Positions 13,862 through 25,599 of a stretch of 64,000 nt of DNA are shown here, in pieces. Source of the DNA: Protonemura montana. Taxonomy: Eukaryota > Arthropoda > Insecta > Plecoptera > Nemouridae. Location of the stretch: assembly GCA_947568835.1 (NCBI GenBank), contig OX387604.1, forward strand, positions 11,375,076 to 11,439,075, read 5' to 3'. The notes under the pieces were generated by a model, which made no database searches, had not been told where the DNA came from, and saw nothing but the letters and a program-made list of their open reading frames with translations. The translations under genes were made by a program, and so were the position numbers. Every line of letters begins with the position of its first letter. The first letter of the stretch is position 1.

Positions 13862-16354
13862 ATGATGTGTGAGGGGGCCCGCGCAAAGAGGGCCCGCGCA
13901 AAGGGGGCCCGCGTGATGCTCCTACTCCTCACGGTAGTGGCGTGTTGGGTGCCCGCGGCTTTGGCTTGCCCGCTATCTTGCACATGCAAATGGAAAGGCG
14001 GGAAGCAAACTGTAGAATGCATCGATAAGAGCCTCATCACGATTCCCGACGGCATCGATCAGGGCACCCAGGTATTGGATTTCTCTGGTAATAACCTAGA
14101 GATGCTCCCGCGAGAACGATTTCAACGGATGGGAATTTTGAATTTGCAAAAGATTTTCTTGGCGAGATGTCGCATTGTTACGATAGATGACAGAGCGTTT
14201 CGTGGGCTGACGAACCTGGTTGAGCTTGATTTCTCTGACAATCTTCTTAAAGACATCCCTTCTGATACATTCACCGATTATCCGTCCTTAATGAGGCTAG
14301 TGCTCAACGGTAATCCCATAAAAACACTCAAAGCTGGATCTTTTATTCAGCTTTCGTTACTCACCAGCCTAGAAATCAGCAAATGCGAAATAGAACTAAT
14401 CGAAGACGACGCTTTTGCTGGTCTTGATCGTCTCGAGTGGTTAAAAATAGATGGGAACCGCCTGAAAAACATCCAAGGCTCCAAGGTCCTGCCCGACCAC
14501 TTGCACGGAGTTAATCTGCAAAACAACCCTTGGGAGTGTGATTGCAGACTAATGGAGCTACGTACATGGCTAATTAATTATAAGATTCCTCATTCGTTTG
14601 AGCCTAAATGTGTTGGACCCTACCGACTGAAAGGGCAGGTAATTAAGACACTGGATGTGAACGACCTGGCTTGCTTGCCGGATGTCACACCGACCACCCT
14701 CTACTTGGAGATTGCCGAGGGCAAGAACGTCTCGCTGCTCTGCAGGGTTTCGGCCATACCGCAGGCGACAGTGTCCTGGTGGTTCCAAGGACGAATCCTA
14801 CAAAACGACTCAATGCTAGCCCCCGGATTCCACCTCTATTATTACGTAGAGGAGGGGGCAGAAGAAAAGCGCAGCGAACTATTTCTATTCAACACGAACA
14901 CGCAAGACAATGGCACATTTGTTTGTGTGGCAGAGAACCCTGCAGGCAAATCGCAATCGAATTACACGATCAGGATAATAGTGAAGGAAGACCCAGTCGT
15001 TGGAATCGCTGCTTTCCCTTTCGAATATGTTATCACAATATCAGCAGCTGCATCAGTATTGGCCCTAGTCATAATCATTGCTATCGTGGTTTGCATCGTC
15101 AGATGCAGTCGTAAGCGACGTAGGAGTCGGAAGAAGGAGAGGTCGAAAGCAGTAACGCATCACAGCCAGCAACATGGCAAGTCGGTGGATATGAGTCAAA
15201 TCATTTGCGTTGATGCCGAGCCGCCTTGTCCCATCAAATCGAACGGCTCGATCATCGCAGAGCGGCACCACCACGAGATGATCCTTGTAGCCACAGGAGG
15301 TAACGCGGAAAGCATGCGAGCTGGACTCGCCGTTCATCCTTACGCGAGTCCGCCTTCCTTGAGGAATTTTCAGTTGGAACAGAATCCTGATCTTATCAAT
15401 GACACGGAGAGTGTAGGAAAGGAAAGACACCCATCGTCTCACAGGGTAGATGGGGACGGTGGAGAGGAGGGGGAGAGAGTAAATAGTGGCACCAACAGCT
15501 ATCAAGAGGCAATGGAGAATATCATTCACGACTACGACGCAGGCGTAAAGCCCCTCACCGAGATTCGCTGGGAGATGGACACTAATCAAAAGTATGCGTT
15601 GAACATGGGAACATTGCCGAGAGAATGCTTGGTGAACCGGGAAGTGTATCTCACCGCGGATGTCCATCTTTCTCCTAGAAGGTTCTTGGATGCCGACGGC
15701 TACCCTATAGATTATGGTTTGCCAAAGCCGCCCACGCATTTACCACTCAATCCTCCGATGCGTTCCGATCAAGCGAACTTCTATCGCACTCTGCCTCACC
15801 GACCTCGACGAGATGGCGCTAGCAATCCAAACAGTCGGCTTTCTCGCGAGGCAGAATTCTTGGCTCGGTCTGCACATCCTCCATCTTACGAGCACTACAG
15901 CCCGTCAGACGTACGGTACACAGTAGAAGGCTACCCTTGTGGGGGCCCCCCAAATTGTTTGTATTCGGTCGAGTCGGGCGGCTCGTTTTCGGAGGAGAAT
16001 TTTTTGCCGTCTCCCCCTGCACCGTATAAGGGAGAACCGACCGTGAGCCCTCGCCGCGATAATGTCGCTAATCCGTGGCCTGGAGACCGGCCGTATCAAG
16101 CTCAGCAACAGCAGCAACAGCAGCAGCAACATCAGCAGCAGGCCAAGAGTGACACCGGCGACGTGGAGGGTGCTCGCCACAATGACGAGCACCCTGCCAG
16201 CGGCCGACGACCACAAAACCAACCTCCATCAGACGCGATCATCTCAAAAGTTACTTCAACTCCTAACAATCCTAATTTAAACCAGCCCTTAGCTCTCACG
16301 GAGAGTCCAGACGAAGGATATGGGGGTGACACCACGGAAGGTGCAGAGATATGA
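13862..16354 (+). CDS. Kekkon-family LRR/Ig single-pass receptor-like protein
   Basis: An 830-codon uninterrupted frame encodes a type I membrane protein. From the first Met: a low-complexity leader (1-18); a signal peptide (MLLLLTVVACWVPAALA, 19-35); an LRR N-cap with cysteines 36, 40, 42 and 53; leucine-rich repeats at about 68-222; an LRR C-cap (NPWECDC at 222-228, Cys 226, 228, 250, 271); one Ig domain (about 273-374, Cys 294 and 355, Trp 306/307, DNGTFVC motif); a transmembrane helix at about 389-413; a basic stop-transfer (CSRKRRRSRKK); and a 415-residue cytoplasmic tail with a polyglutamine tract (748-760). It ends in a motif around SPDEGYGGD. This LRR-Ig-TM order defines the Kekkon family. 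In Drosophila, Kek1 restrains EGFR and Kek5 affects BMP signalling; I cannot assign this copy to a subtype. The absence of coding introns is usual for insect kek genes. Met19 (13,916) is the likelier start, because it has G at -3 and directly precedes the signal peptide. Confidence 0.93.
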   Translation: MMCEGARAKRARAKGARVMLLLLTVVACWVPAALACPLSCTCKWKGGKQTVECIDKSLITIPDGIDQGTQVLDFSGNNLEMLPRERFQRMGILNLQKIFLARCRIVTIDDRAFRGLTNLVELDFSDNLLKDIPSDTFTDYPSLMRLVLNGNPIKTLKAGSFIQLSLLTSLEISKCEIELIEDDAFAGLDRLEWLKIDGNRLKNIQGSKVLPDHLHGVNLQNNPWECDCRLMELRTWLINYKIPHSFEPKCVGPYRLKGQVIKTLDVNDLACLPDVTPTTLYLEIAEGKNVSLLCRVSAIPQATVSWWFQGRILQNDSMLAPGFHLYYYVEEGAEEKRSELFLFNTNTQDNGTFVCVAENPAGKSQSNYTIRIIVKEDPVVGIAAFPFEYVITISAAASVLALVIIIAIVVCIVRCSRKRRRSRKKERSKAVTHHSQQHGKSVDMSQIICVDAEPPCPIKSNGSIIAERHHHEMILVATGGNAESMRAGLAVHPYASPPSLRNFQLEQNPDLINDTESVGKERHPSSHRVDGDGGEEGERVNSGTNSYQEAMENIIHDYDAGVKPLTEIRWEMDTNQKYALNMGTLPRECLVNREVYLTADVHLSPRRFLDADGYPIDYGLPKPPTHLPLNPPMRSDQANFYRTLPHRPRRDGASNPNSRLSREAEFLARSAHPPSYEHYSPSDVRYTVEGYPCGGPPNCLYSVESGGSFSEENFLPSPPAPYKGEPTVSPRRDNVANPWPGDRPYQAQQQQQQQQQHQQQAKSDTGDVEGARHNDEHPASGRRPQNQPPSDAIISKVTSTPNNPNLNQPLALTESPDEGYGGDTTEGAEI
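13875..13919 (+). repeat. 15-bp in-frame repeat at the kek start
   Basis: Three units beginning GGGCCCGCG follow each other with a 15-bp period. In frame they encode the repeating (G/E)ARAK segment before the signal peptide. The third unit runs into ATG at 13,916. This low-complexity stretch is more likely 5' leader than conserved protein. Confidence 0.75.
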
Positions 16355-16650
16355 CGCCAAAGAATCAGGGCGAGAGAAATCGATCCCAGCGCTCGGAGAT
16401 CAGTTGAGAAAGTGGAAAGCGGAGCAAGGAAAGAGAAACAGTTTCCCAATGCAAATTCAAACGCAAAGAATGCTGACGACATGTGTTGAAATATTTATTT
16501 ACTAATTTTGAGTGAACAGTGAACACTTAACGGGGTGTAAACACTTACCAAGTGACGTTAACTGCCGGATAAAACGTGTAAAAACTGAAAGAAGATTAGG
16601 GAAAGTGCGAAAAGAAACTAACATTACCTACCTACCAACTGAAAAATAAA
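16355..16650 (+). terminator. Candidate 3' UTR and poly(A) signal of kek-like gene
   Basis: Downstream of the TGA stop (16,352-16,354) the first AATAAA hexamer is at 16,645-16,650, a reasonable 3' UTR length of about 300 nt. Another AATAAA lies near 17,219. Neither can be proven from sequence alone. Confidence 0.35.
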
Positions 16651-16659
16651 TGTTTCAAC

Positions 16660-19600
16660 ATTTCTTCGCTAACCGGCAATTTAGTTTAAATAGTTACTAC
16701 TTATCTTCTTATGATAATGAAATGAAAGTAATTATGCATAGTTAATATTCGTGTTTCTAGTCGGATCATGTTGTCAGAAAGCGAACTGGCTGCAGGCACT
16801 CACAGGGTAGCATGTATTGATATAGTAGGCCTATGTCATACTCAATTCACTAACTAACACTTTGAGGTGTAGCCGTTTATTTCGAGCACATAAGTATAAC
16901 TCCTTTGTAAATATATCCACACTTGTCAGTTGTCATAGAATATTTGCCAATGGAATACAGTCATAGAAAACCCACGAGTTATTTTTGTGTTGTAATTCTA
17001 CGATTGAGTTGATTAGTGTGCTGTGCAGAGTAAGATATACACATGCAAATATATATACATGAGTACTCCCTATTTTTGGCAAAAAGAGAAGTAGCTGGTT
17101 CTTTTTTATTGTTAAATTGGATGAACCAAACGGCATGGGGAAATGAGACAATGTTCGAAATCAAATGACATGTTTAATTGAATATCTTATCGTAAGAGAA
17201 TAGTGTTGATATATTTGGTAATAAAAGTAATTACTCAAAACAATACGTATGACTTGAAATGTGAATTGAAATCCCTTTCCACGCAGTGATTTGTTACACA
17301 CCTTATTCAGGTTACTTTAGCTACTTATTAGAATTGCTTCAGGGTCACTGACTTCTTACCTGGAATTAGATTAAAACTGAAGATACGAAGAATTTCATTC
17401 TGAAATTTTCTTTTCTTTCACCTGTGCATTTCTCAACAAAGAAAACTCAAATTTTCTTTTGCAATTCGTATAGCAGTTAAAGAATTTTCTTCATATTTCA
17501 ATTCTTTCACTCCAGTGCACACGTAGTTTTTTTTGTCACACCGCTGTTACGTTTTCTTCACTGACTTCACGTTATATGAAATTCTAAAACCATCGACCAA
17601 TGAAAAATGCAGAGAAAAATGTGTTAATTGATTAAAAGGAAATCTCTTGAATCGTTTCAAACTTTTAGTACATACGATGTGGTTGCCAGATACACATCGA
17701 TCGAATTTAATGGTATCAAAAATCCACGGAAACATGGTAAGCCTTTTTTGAATATATTATCCTTGCTAGGTCTCGGTTGGAAACTGAGTTCTATCGTTGA
17801 TTCACCACACGAGCCCACGTCGGATAAATAGAAGGAGTTAGGCCACACCGTGACGTGTACTAAAGATAGAGACAGAGACACAGGCTGAGAGTGTGAGAGT
17901 ATAGATATAGAATAGGGGATGAGACACCAGCTAGAATATTCCATAGACGCAGGAGAAAACTCTCCAGGCATACTGGTTCAGAACCGCGTTTGTAAATTTC
18001 AATTGGGCATATCCCATGTAAAGGACAATGCCTAATACCGACCAGCCAAAATCCTAAGGGACACGTTAGCCTCTTGAGAAAATGAAGGGAAATGCAAACT
18101 TGGCGCTGAAGATAGATTTGTCAAGTCCCCACCATACTGAGACGAAATCGATCATACTGATGTCGTACACTACTTGAATATTGATTATCGTTTCCCGTGT
18201 TTCGAAGGTTAACTTTGTAGCATATCGCAAGTAAGCACAACGTCCGTAACATATTCAAACTCATCAACAATGACCTGTTAGTTTGAATCGTTATGCTAGT
18301 TAGTATTGTTTGTGCCTCTGTTAGTTCGGCCCAAGACAATAATATTTAGCCACGCCAGTTGCCAATCGATCGGCGCACAATAACGGGTCAACAGTATTAA
18401 TTAAACTATCGTTAGTTACGGTCCAACCGACACTCTAACCGAATAATAGGTTCACGCTATGAACGTTCAGTATACACATTATTATCATGTGCCAATCAGC
18501 AGGCTTAAATAAGTGCGTTCTAATTGAGGATACTTTGAGTAGTGCACAATGACCTCTCCCCCCCCCACTCATAGAGTAGGTTTGGTATGTTGCAAATACT
18601 AGACAGAACATTGAAGTGATCAGTAATGGGATCAGGAGCAAACAAATATACCTGGCCCGGTTTAGACAACATGCATTAAGCAGGACATCAGCTGGAAGTC
18701 GAAAACAAGCCCACAAATTTAGAGGTCGCTACAGAAGAAGAAATTTCGCATTGTCGCTGAGGTAAGGAAACATTTTTTTTTCTTAATTAACGTTAGATGT
18801 TGGTCAGGAATGAAATGCACCACTAAAGCAATGTTTTATTTTCTCGTGAAATAACCAAGTTCTGATTGCGTTGCTCTCAAGTTTTATTGACACACTTGCC
18901 GGTTAAAATACTGACTAAATATAGATTGAGAAGTTGATAACAAAGAACGGATGCGAAGGAAGCGACCGCTTGCTCTGTTTGTACCGAAGCTATTTCGTGA
19001 AGACCGTTGCTTTGTTTGTAATAGAAGTTACAGCTGTGCGGTGTGCTGTGCTTCTTCTTTGTGCATAGGTGCATGGATGTTATCTGTTGCTGAAATACAT
19101 TGCAAAAGTAAAAACAAGCAGAGCTGCATACATAATTACATTATAATTGCGATCTATGCTTTATGACTGGATGAAGTTATGGTACTATCATAATATTCAC
19201 ATTCAAAACTAAGAAACCTATCCAATCAGATAACGGTCTCTTGGCAGTGAATAGCAAAAAACATCATTATTGATACCACCAATTATAAATTTGTCTTAGC
19301 TGTAGCTCAGTGTTAACGTGGTAAAAATAACTAAGCTTTCGTATTTCAAATAGGTGATAAAAGATTAAGAAAAACGATGAATGAAGTTTAGGAAATGAAA
19401 GGTTTTTTTTCCATTCAAAATTCCCAGTGATGAAAACTTCTAGTGTCAGGATTTTTGAGGACGTTTTCAGGATATTGCTTGCCATGTACGTCAAGTGTAT
19501 GTGAAACGAACCAACGAATCTCACTTAACTTTTCTAATTAAATTAGGTCACGTGGAAAACTTTGCGTTTCGTAGGAGCTGCTGAGATGAGACTGAAGGCG

Positions 19601-22600
19601 CAAAGCAGCGCAAGCAGAAGAGAAACAGCGTCAGAGTATGGAACCTTTGCAGTTTGCTTTTAGCGCGATAAACCTACCTGCGCTAATAGTAGCGACAGTA
19701 TCAGGAGTGCCGTAAGACTGGGCCTAAGAGCATTTCCTGTCGACACGTATTAAGCAAATATTCACCACGAGACGCCTTCGTCTTTAGATCGAGGCTAATC
19801 CGTGACGAAATCAGAAAAATCCGACATTTATAGAAATGCTAGCGTGCTGATATTGAAACTCATTCCTTTGAGGTAAAAAGAATATCACTTTCGTTAGCCC
19901 AAGTAATTCTTAAAACCACATCACATTTAAGACTTCCAGTCAAAAGTAATGATTGATATTTTTTATTGGAGTTGGTTGTATTTTTTGTAGAGCGTTCACG
20001 CATGCAATATATTTTTGAACACAAACAACAAATATTTAATTAATAACAAAAAAACTACAAGAAAAAAGATGTGCAATGGCAAATGAAATAAAATACAATT
20101 ATACAATTATACATTATAAATATTATTATTATTCTAAATTAACTTAAATTTAATTATGTTATCATTAAGAGCAAATATTCCATCCAACCCCAAAATCTGT
20201 ACCGGCTTGCATCAGAAGGTTAGCAAAATTACAAGTGTCAAGGTCATCCTTGAACCTAGCTCGTCCTTGCTCGGCCTTGAAATTCCTTGCAATGGTTCAG
20301 CATTCCTGCATGGCTGTGGTTAAAGTGTTTTGTTATTTAAAGGTTACAGCGAGAATCAATGGGAACAGACACTTTGGAGGCGTTAAATGCAATTTGCAAC
20401 TCACAAATGAAGTGATTTCGTAACAGAAGTGACGTGTCCATACCTCAATGATTAGAGCACCTGCCACGAAAGACGACGCTAAATGTGCGATGCCCTGAGA
20501 TTTTTAAAGGAATTGAGTTAAATACTTTACAACAACAACAAAAAGTTTTTCCTTTGCCATGCTAATCAAAACGCGAAACTGTAATAATTTGTTAGCATGA
20601 GCGTATACATTTGAAAAAAAGGAGTCGTTCGGAATGTGTTTATTTTTATTTTACGTATTTATTTTTTGACATCAATTCGATTTAATGAAAGTATAACCTT
20701 TGGTTATTTATTTCAACTTCCACTGAGTATTGTTTAACTATATTTAATCTTAATTTGCATTGAATGTCAATACCATAACATTGCAGCGCAAATAATGTAC
20801 AGGCAAACACAATTTGATTGAAAAATTTGATTAAATGTGTTGGCAGATTAGATTAAATTATGACACATTATTCTAACACATTCCCAGAAAGCTTATGTCA
20901 CACCTGCCAATGGGGTTTGGTGCTGGTGTTGATTGTTTTGAAATCTCTCATTTTGTAGAAGCGGTTTCCAAAGAAAATAAACTCTATGTTCGCAATACCA
21001 CTAACTCAAATCAAACACACGCTTCTTTTCAATATTTATAAAAAAATATATATAGATATGAAAAATACTGGCTATTTTTGAGATTCGCATATTTATTGAC
21101 AAATTAAACATTTTACTTTTAGTGTCATGTTATAAAGTAGGTAAAAATTGTATTTAAGTCTTACGAAATCTAAGTAATTGTTCAAGAATACCTTCTTTTT
21201 TTATAATAGTCCGTTCTCCTCGTTGAGCAAAGGAGTTTTGTTCCATTGAAATCGAGGTAAAATGAACGAAAAGCAAAGGAAACAGCGAGCCAGCTAAAAA
21301 AGCCGCGATATTCTGTACGCGATAAAGCCATCTTAGCTCCTGATGGAGAAACCTTTAAATCATAACTTGTCGAAGAAATAGAAGCCAGCAGTAGAAGTCT
21401 TAAAGTCGGAGAAGTGTGGAATGGAGACAGGGTGATAAGTAACAGTGTAACAATAGATAAGAGAAGAAACAGATTCAATGCGCAGAGAAGGATAGGATGG
21501 GAGAGAACCGAGAGAGTAGAGGGATATAGTCGGACAGTATGTTGGAGAAAGTTGATAGGAAGGTGATAAAGATAGACAATTCTTCTTGGAATTCCGTACA
21601 ACAAAGTTACAAACCCAGGCCCTTCGCGTCTTCTAATCTTTTACTTCTACAGTGGAAAACTTTACGTCTTATTGGATTTCCATAGAATTACACTCTTTAT
21701 TCTTTAAGTTTTGTCTTTCTATTACATATTCACACAAAGTCTAATGACGGTCTCTTTGTCAGCATTGTCTTCTTCTCATCAACTCAACAAGCGACTCGCT
21801 AATAAAGTTAGAGACAGTTTTCCCAGTTTTAACGGAATGTTCTTGCATTTCCATAACACCATTCGTTTGGTTAAACTAAAAAGTGAATGTTTCCACCACC
21901 GTGTTACAGTATGTTTTTCCAATTAAAATTTCTGCATGCATTTAAAACAAAGTGTCCTGATGCTAAGACGTTTTTTTTTCTTTTTTAAAATGTGATTTGT
22001 ATATTGAACATTCACGTATATACATTGTATCATATCCATCACTGAGCAAAACAAAAATGATCAATGAATCTTGCTAAGAGATTTTCTTTTTCGCAAAGAC
22101 ATCTAAGATAAGAACATAACGTAGCAAACTTGTGGCTATCTGTCGTCTACTGTGCAGAATACACGCAAGGAAATGCCGTCCTCTTCCTACTTAGGCTGCG
22201 TCCTTTCCGCTGCCATGCCAACGGTTATGAATCGCTCGCCCCCGAGAAGATGGCAAATTCCTTTTGACGACATTGAAAAATGAGATAAACGATTTAACTC
22301 AGCAAATAATATAATTGCCATTTTTTCCTGTAGGAAAATAGGGAATCAATTTAATTTAGAATCGTTTACAAAAGAGTTGAAATCACGATTTAAAACAGGA
22401 AAATAAACATCAACTTATTTTCAGAAACTAATCAATCTTAGAAGAATACAGATTGTGGAAAAAAATCAACTCTTTTCTGAAAGAAGTTATAATTTTTTAT
22501 GGTTCATCTTGTAAGATTACCAGTTCTTTCGGGCCCCTAATGCAGTCCTGTTAAATCTGCCCAGAATTCCACTATCTGTTTGACACCATCGGAGCATAGC

Positions 22601-22680
22601 TTCTAACTAGCACACCAATTTAGTAAATACCCCTTGGATACTTGACCAATTTAGCGGCAAAATTATATTTTATTAAAACC
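16660..22680. other. Intergenic AT-rich DNA, no supported gene
   Basis: There is no recognisable coding exon. The 140-codon minus-strand frame at 21,182-21,604 is hydrophobic and low-complexity and has no family signature. A CCTTG-rich stretch is present at about 20,240-20,290 and a degraded tRNA-like segment at about 20,435-20,500. Very AT-rich blocks occur at about 20,085-20,160 and 21,035-21,180. Confidence 0.55.
20435..20500 (+). other. Degraded tRNA-like/SINE-head segment
   Basis: The run CTCAATGATTAGAGCACCTGC resembles the D-arm/A-box region of a tRNA. No matching B-box or acceptor pairing is present, so it is not a functional tRNA. It could be the remnant of a tRNA-headed SINE. Confidence 0.25.
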
Positions 22681-22836
22681 TAAATTTTGATTTCAATTCT
22701 CTCGGTCCATGAGCTGTTTACCGTTCAGTGCTCCTCCCACTACGCGTTGGATCAATACATCGAACCCTGGCGGCGAAGCAAATGTTTGAGTCAACTGTCC
22801 AGTGCCCCATGTGCCGTGTGCCATGGGGAGTCCTCC

Positions 22837-22925
22837 CACTCCTACTCCCAACTTCCCACTAGCAACGTCCCACTCCCATTCCAATTCACGTCCCCGTACC
22901 CATTGCCATTACTATTACTATTCTC
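22837..22925. repeat. Degenerate CCCACT hexamer array
   Basis: Pyrimidine-rich 6-bp units (CCCACT, CCTACT, CCCAAC, then more diverged) run for about 90 bp and end in two ACTATT units. Confidence 0.6.
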
Positions 22926-22967
22926 ATATCTCGTTCACCTATGAAAGGCTTATTGGCTCCGGGTATA

Positions 22968-23043
22968 CTGTCACCTGTAACCTGTCACCAGTCACCATGT
23001 CACCGATCACCTGTCACTGGTCACCTGCTTCGAACCTGTCACC
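22968..23043. repeat. 7-bp CTGTCAC minisatellite
   Basis: CTGTCAC and close variants (CTGTAAC, CAGTCAC, CGATCAC, TGGTCAC) recur about ten times at a mostly 7-bp spacing. One short interruption (gcttcgaac) occurs near the right end. Confidence 0.8.
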
Positions 23044-23109
23044 AGAATGCGATCAACTCCTTTTAACCGGCGATAATTTTAATTTTGTGCCACACTTTCG
23101 ACCCATATG

Positions 23110-25155
23110 ACCAAGAGCTTTTCCTCGATCGTTGAGTTTTCCGATTGAAATGATTCGGCTTCGGATCATTTCACGTTTCGAAGTGTTAGGAAACCCTTAG
23201 AGTCGTAAATGCCATCCGGCCTTATTTTTTCAATTCATGCTTTTAGATAGCGTATCGGCAAGCCTTAAGATGAGAAACGGAAACCCGGTTTTTTTAAGCT
23301 GCTTTCGTTTTTTTTTACCGTTTTCGTGTATTTTTCTTTGATGCGTCACCATTTATTGAGAAATACATGTGTGTCTTTATTTACAAAACAAGCGAGCTAA
23401 TTTCTCAATCTCCTAGGATCACATTTTGGTACATGTGCTTGGATTACATTTTACTTCCTATGCCATGGGTAAATCTGGTTCAAGGTTTTTGAATATGAAT
23501 ACCAGCTTCTAATGAGGATATCACCCTGTTGGCAATCAGCTCATGCTCTTCACTCCTTCTCCTTTCCTTCTCCTTGCCTCTTCCTTGCTAGTCTCCTGAC
23601 TACAGATATTTCATAAATCCTCGTTAGACCACTGCGTTGAGTTATTTCCAGCGTTATTATGTGCATGTGAAAAGCTGCTCATGAGAATCTCAAGGAATTC
23701 CTCCCACCAATGGTTGATTATCTAGCAATAAACTCTGTGGAGAGAGCACGATGATATCGTAAAGGTTTTTTTGGAAAATATGTGTGACAATCATAAATTT
23801 CTTGGAAATGTTCCGTGTCGATTTTAATAAACTGTTTGCTATTTTTTTTAATAAAGGCATTATGGTGTTTTAAAATTAAGAAATAATTATCTTGCTTGGC
23901 TAACAACAAGTAAACAAGACTACATTTGTGGATGCACACTGTCCAACTTTCCGTACTAATTATGAAACCTGAATTTTATTTCCAAGCTTCGTTATAATAA
24001 TTTAATTCAAACTTTATCTTTGCAGACGGACATTTTCCAGAACGACCACTAATCTAATTTTACAACTTTTCGGCTATCTATGATGATAATGTTCTAAATC
24101 GACAAGATAAAAATAGGCAGCGTGAGCCAGTTAATCAATTAAGACTTCGTAATTGACTTCATGAAACCCAAAGGAGAGGAAGAGGAAATAGTTCTAACTT
24201 TTTCACATAGAAAATTCAAAGAAAAAACGCAGCCCATAAATTTACATAAGTTTCTCTGTTATATTCCAATTCCCATTAACACTGACCGCTCCATGCGCTT
24301 ACTTTTTGTTACAGTTTTTTTTTTTTTTTTTTTTGTTTCTTTGTGGCTGTGGGTACCATAATCCGTTAACGCAATCGTTCACTTCCAACCCTAAAAACAG
24401 AAATTTCGTTAAAGATTCACGGCTGTGTGGCAGCTATTGTCGCGTTTAGTGTGTATTTACAACGCTTCAAGCATTAACACGCAATTTTTCTTTATATGCA
24501 TCATTTCAATTTTGAAACCTGAAACAGCAACTTTGTAAAAAACATTATTTGAATTCAGACTACTTCCACCATGGGTTATTTAATCTGAGAACAGATCTTT
24601 TAGCTTTACCTCTAAAATTTATAAAATGTAACAAGATAATAAACATAAGTATGGTCAATGAGTTGGAATTAAAACTGTGAGAACATTACTCTCGAACAAG
24701 ATGCGAATATCCTATAACAAATTCGACGCCAAATTGCGTAGACGTCTTCGCAAACTTGTACTTAAATCGAGAATGATGAGAAACCCCTGATGCGTATTTA
24801 AACGAAATTGTAGCGATATTGGAACAAGGAGTGAGGATCTCTGTTTATTTAGAGAATGAAGGAAGTAAATAAAAACCAGGTAGAAATACAGTCGCATTGT
24901 GCCGCTTGCCGCGAGTATTAAGCAAACAGAAAATAATTCTATATACAAAGTTAATCCTATTTGCTTGAATAACTGAATCAGCTCATTGCGAATGATTACT
25001 GTAAATACATAAATAATGTATGCTTGAATCATGTACACAGGGTGGAAAAGAGATCTAGGAGTAAAGTCTGTCAGACCCAAGCATTTGTAAGAAGGTGTGT
25101 ACGGGTCCTTACATACAGCTTCAATCACCAAAAGGTTTGGCATGTTGGAAACACC
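23110..25155. other. Intergenic AT-rich DNA, no supported gene
   Basis: No domain-bearing frame was found. A poly-T run of about 18 lies near 24,317-24,334. The 149-codon minus-strand frame at 24,712-25,161 overlaps the edge of the SINE and shows no known domain; I treat it as chance. Confidence 0.5.
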
Positions 25156-25159
25156 CAAC

Positions 25160-25597
25160 ATAGATCACCGGTCGGATCTTCGGTTAGATCACCGAAGTTA
25201 AGTTACACTGCGCTGAGTCAGGTATTGGATGGGTTACCATCATGCACATGACCAGTTCTGTTCGGGAGAGAGGTTGGAGAGATGAAAGTTAGTACAGCAA
25301 CTTCATTCGTCTTGCTTATCAACCTCTCGACAACATGGATTTGTGGAGGAATCCTGCTCTTCGAGTTGTACCGTCCTTCGGAAGGGACGTTAAACCGGTG
25401 GTCCCCTTGGTGCGCTTCGACAGGAGTAGGCTACGTGTCGGCACCGGGTTTACCCTCCTCCCTTCAAGGCTAGGTTAGGTTCATTATGATCCTCATCATC
25501 ATTCACTAATTCACTGACGCCATTAAACCAGTGCCGCATGGCCAGATGTCAAAACAGTGCGTCGTTAAACACCACAAATCAATCAATCTCTTTCATC
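25160..25597 (+). mobile_element. SINE with a 5S-rRNA-derived head (SINE3-type)
   Basis: The left part matches the internal promoter region of 5S rRNA: GATCACCGAAGTTAAG at 25,188-25,203, and a block ending TATTGGATGGGTTACC at about 25,214-25,238. The latter corresponds to the conserved 5S C-box (TACTTGGATGGGTGACC). A body follows with the hairpin-like GTCCTTCGGAAGGGACGTTAAACC (about 25,370-25,393). The 3' end carries a GTCGTTAAAC-ACCAC block and short AATC repeats (25,585-25,594). Transcription would be by RNA polymerase III, with mobilisation in trans by a LINE; both points are family knowledge. Exact ends and target-site duplications are not determined. It is too diverged and incomplete to be a 5S rRNA gene. 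Confidence 0.8.
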
Positions 25598-25599
25598 TT

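Noticed and set aside
13862-16354. Open frames inside or antisense to the receptor gene (for example 15,065-15,739 minus)
   Set aside because: They are shadows of the high-quality coding frame.
21182-21604. 140-codon minus-strand hydrophobic frame
   Set aside because: It is low-complexity Leu/Ser-rich from a purine-rich complement, with no family motif and no conserved features.
24712-25161. 149-codon minus-strand frame
   Set aside because: It overlaps the left flank of the SINE. The hydrophobic stretches are not organised like a known membrane family.
25187-25240. Possible functional 5S rRNA gene
   Set aside because: Only the internal-promoter region matches; the terminal helix partners are absent and the sequence continues into a SINE body.
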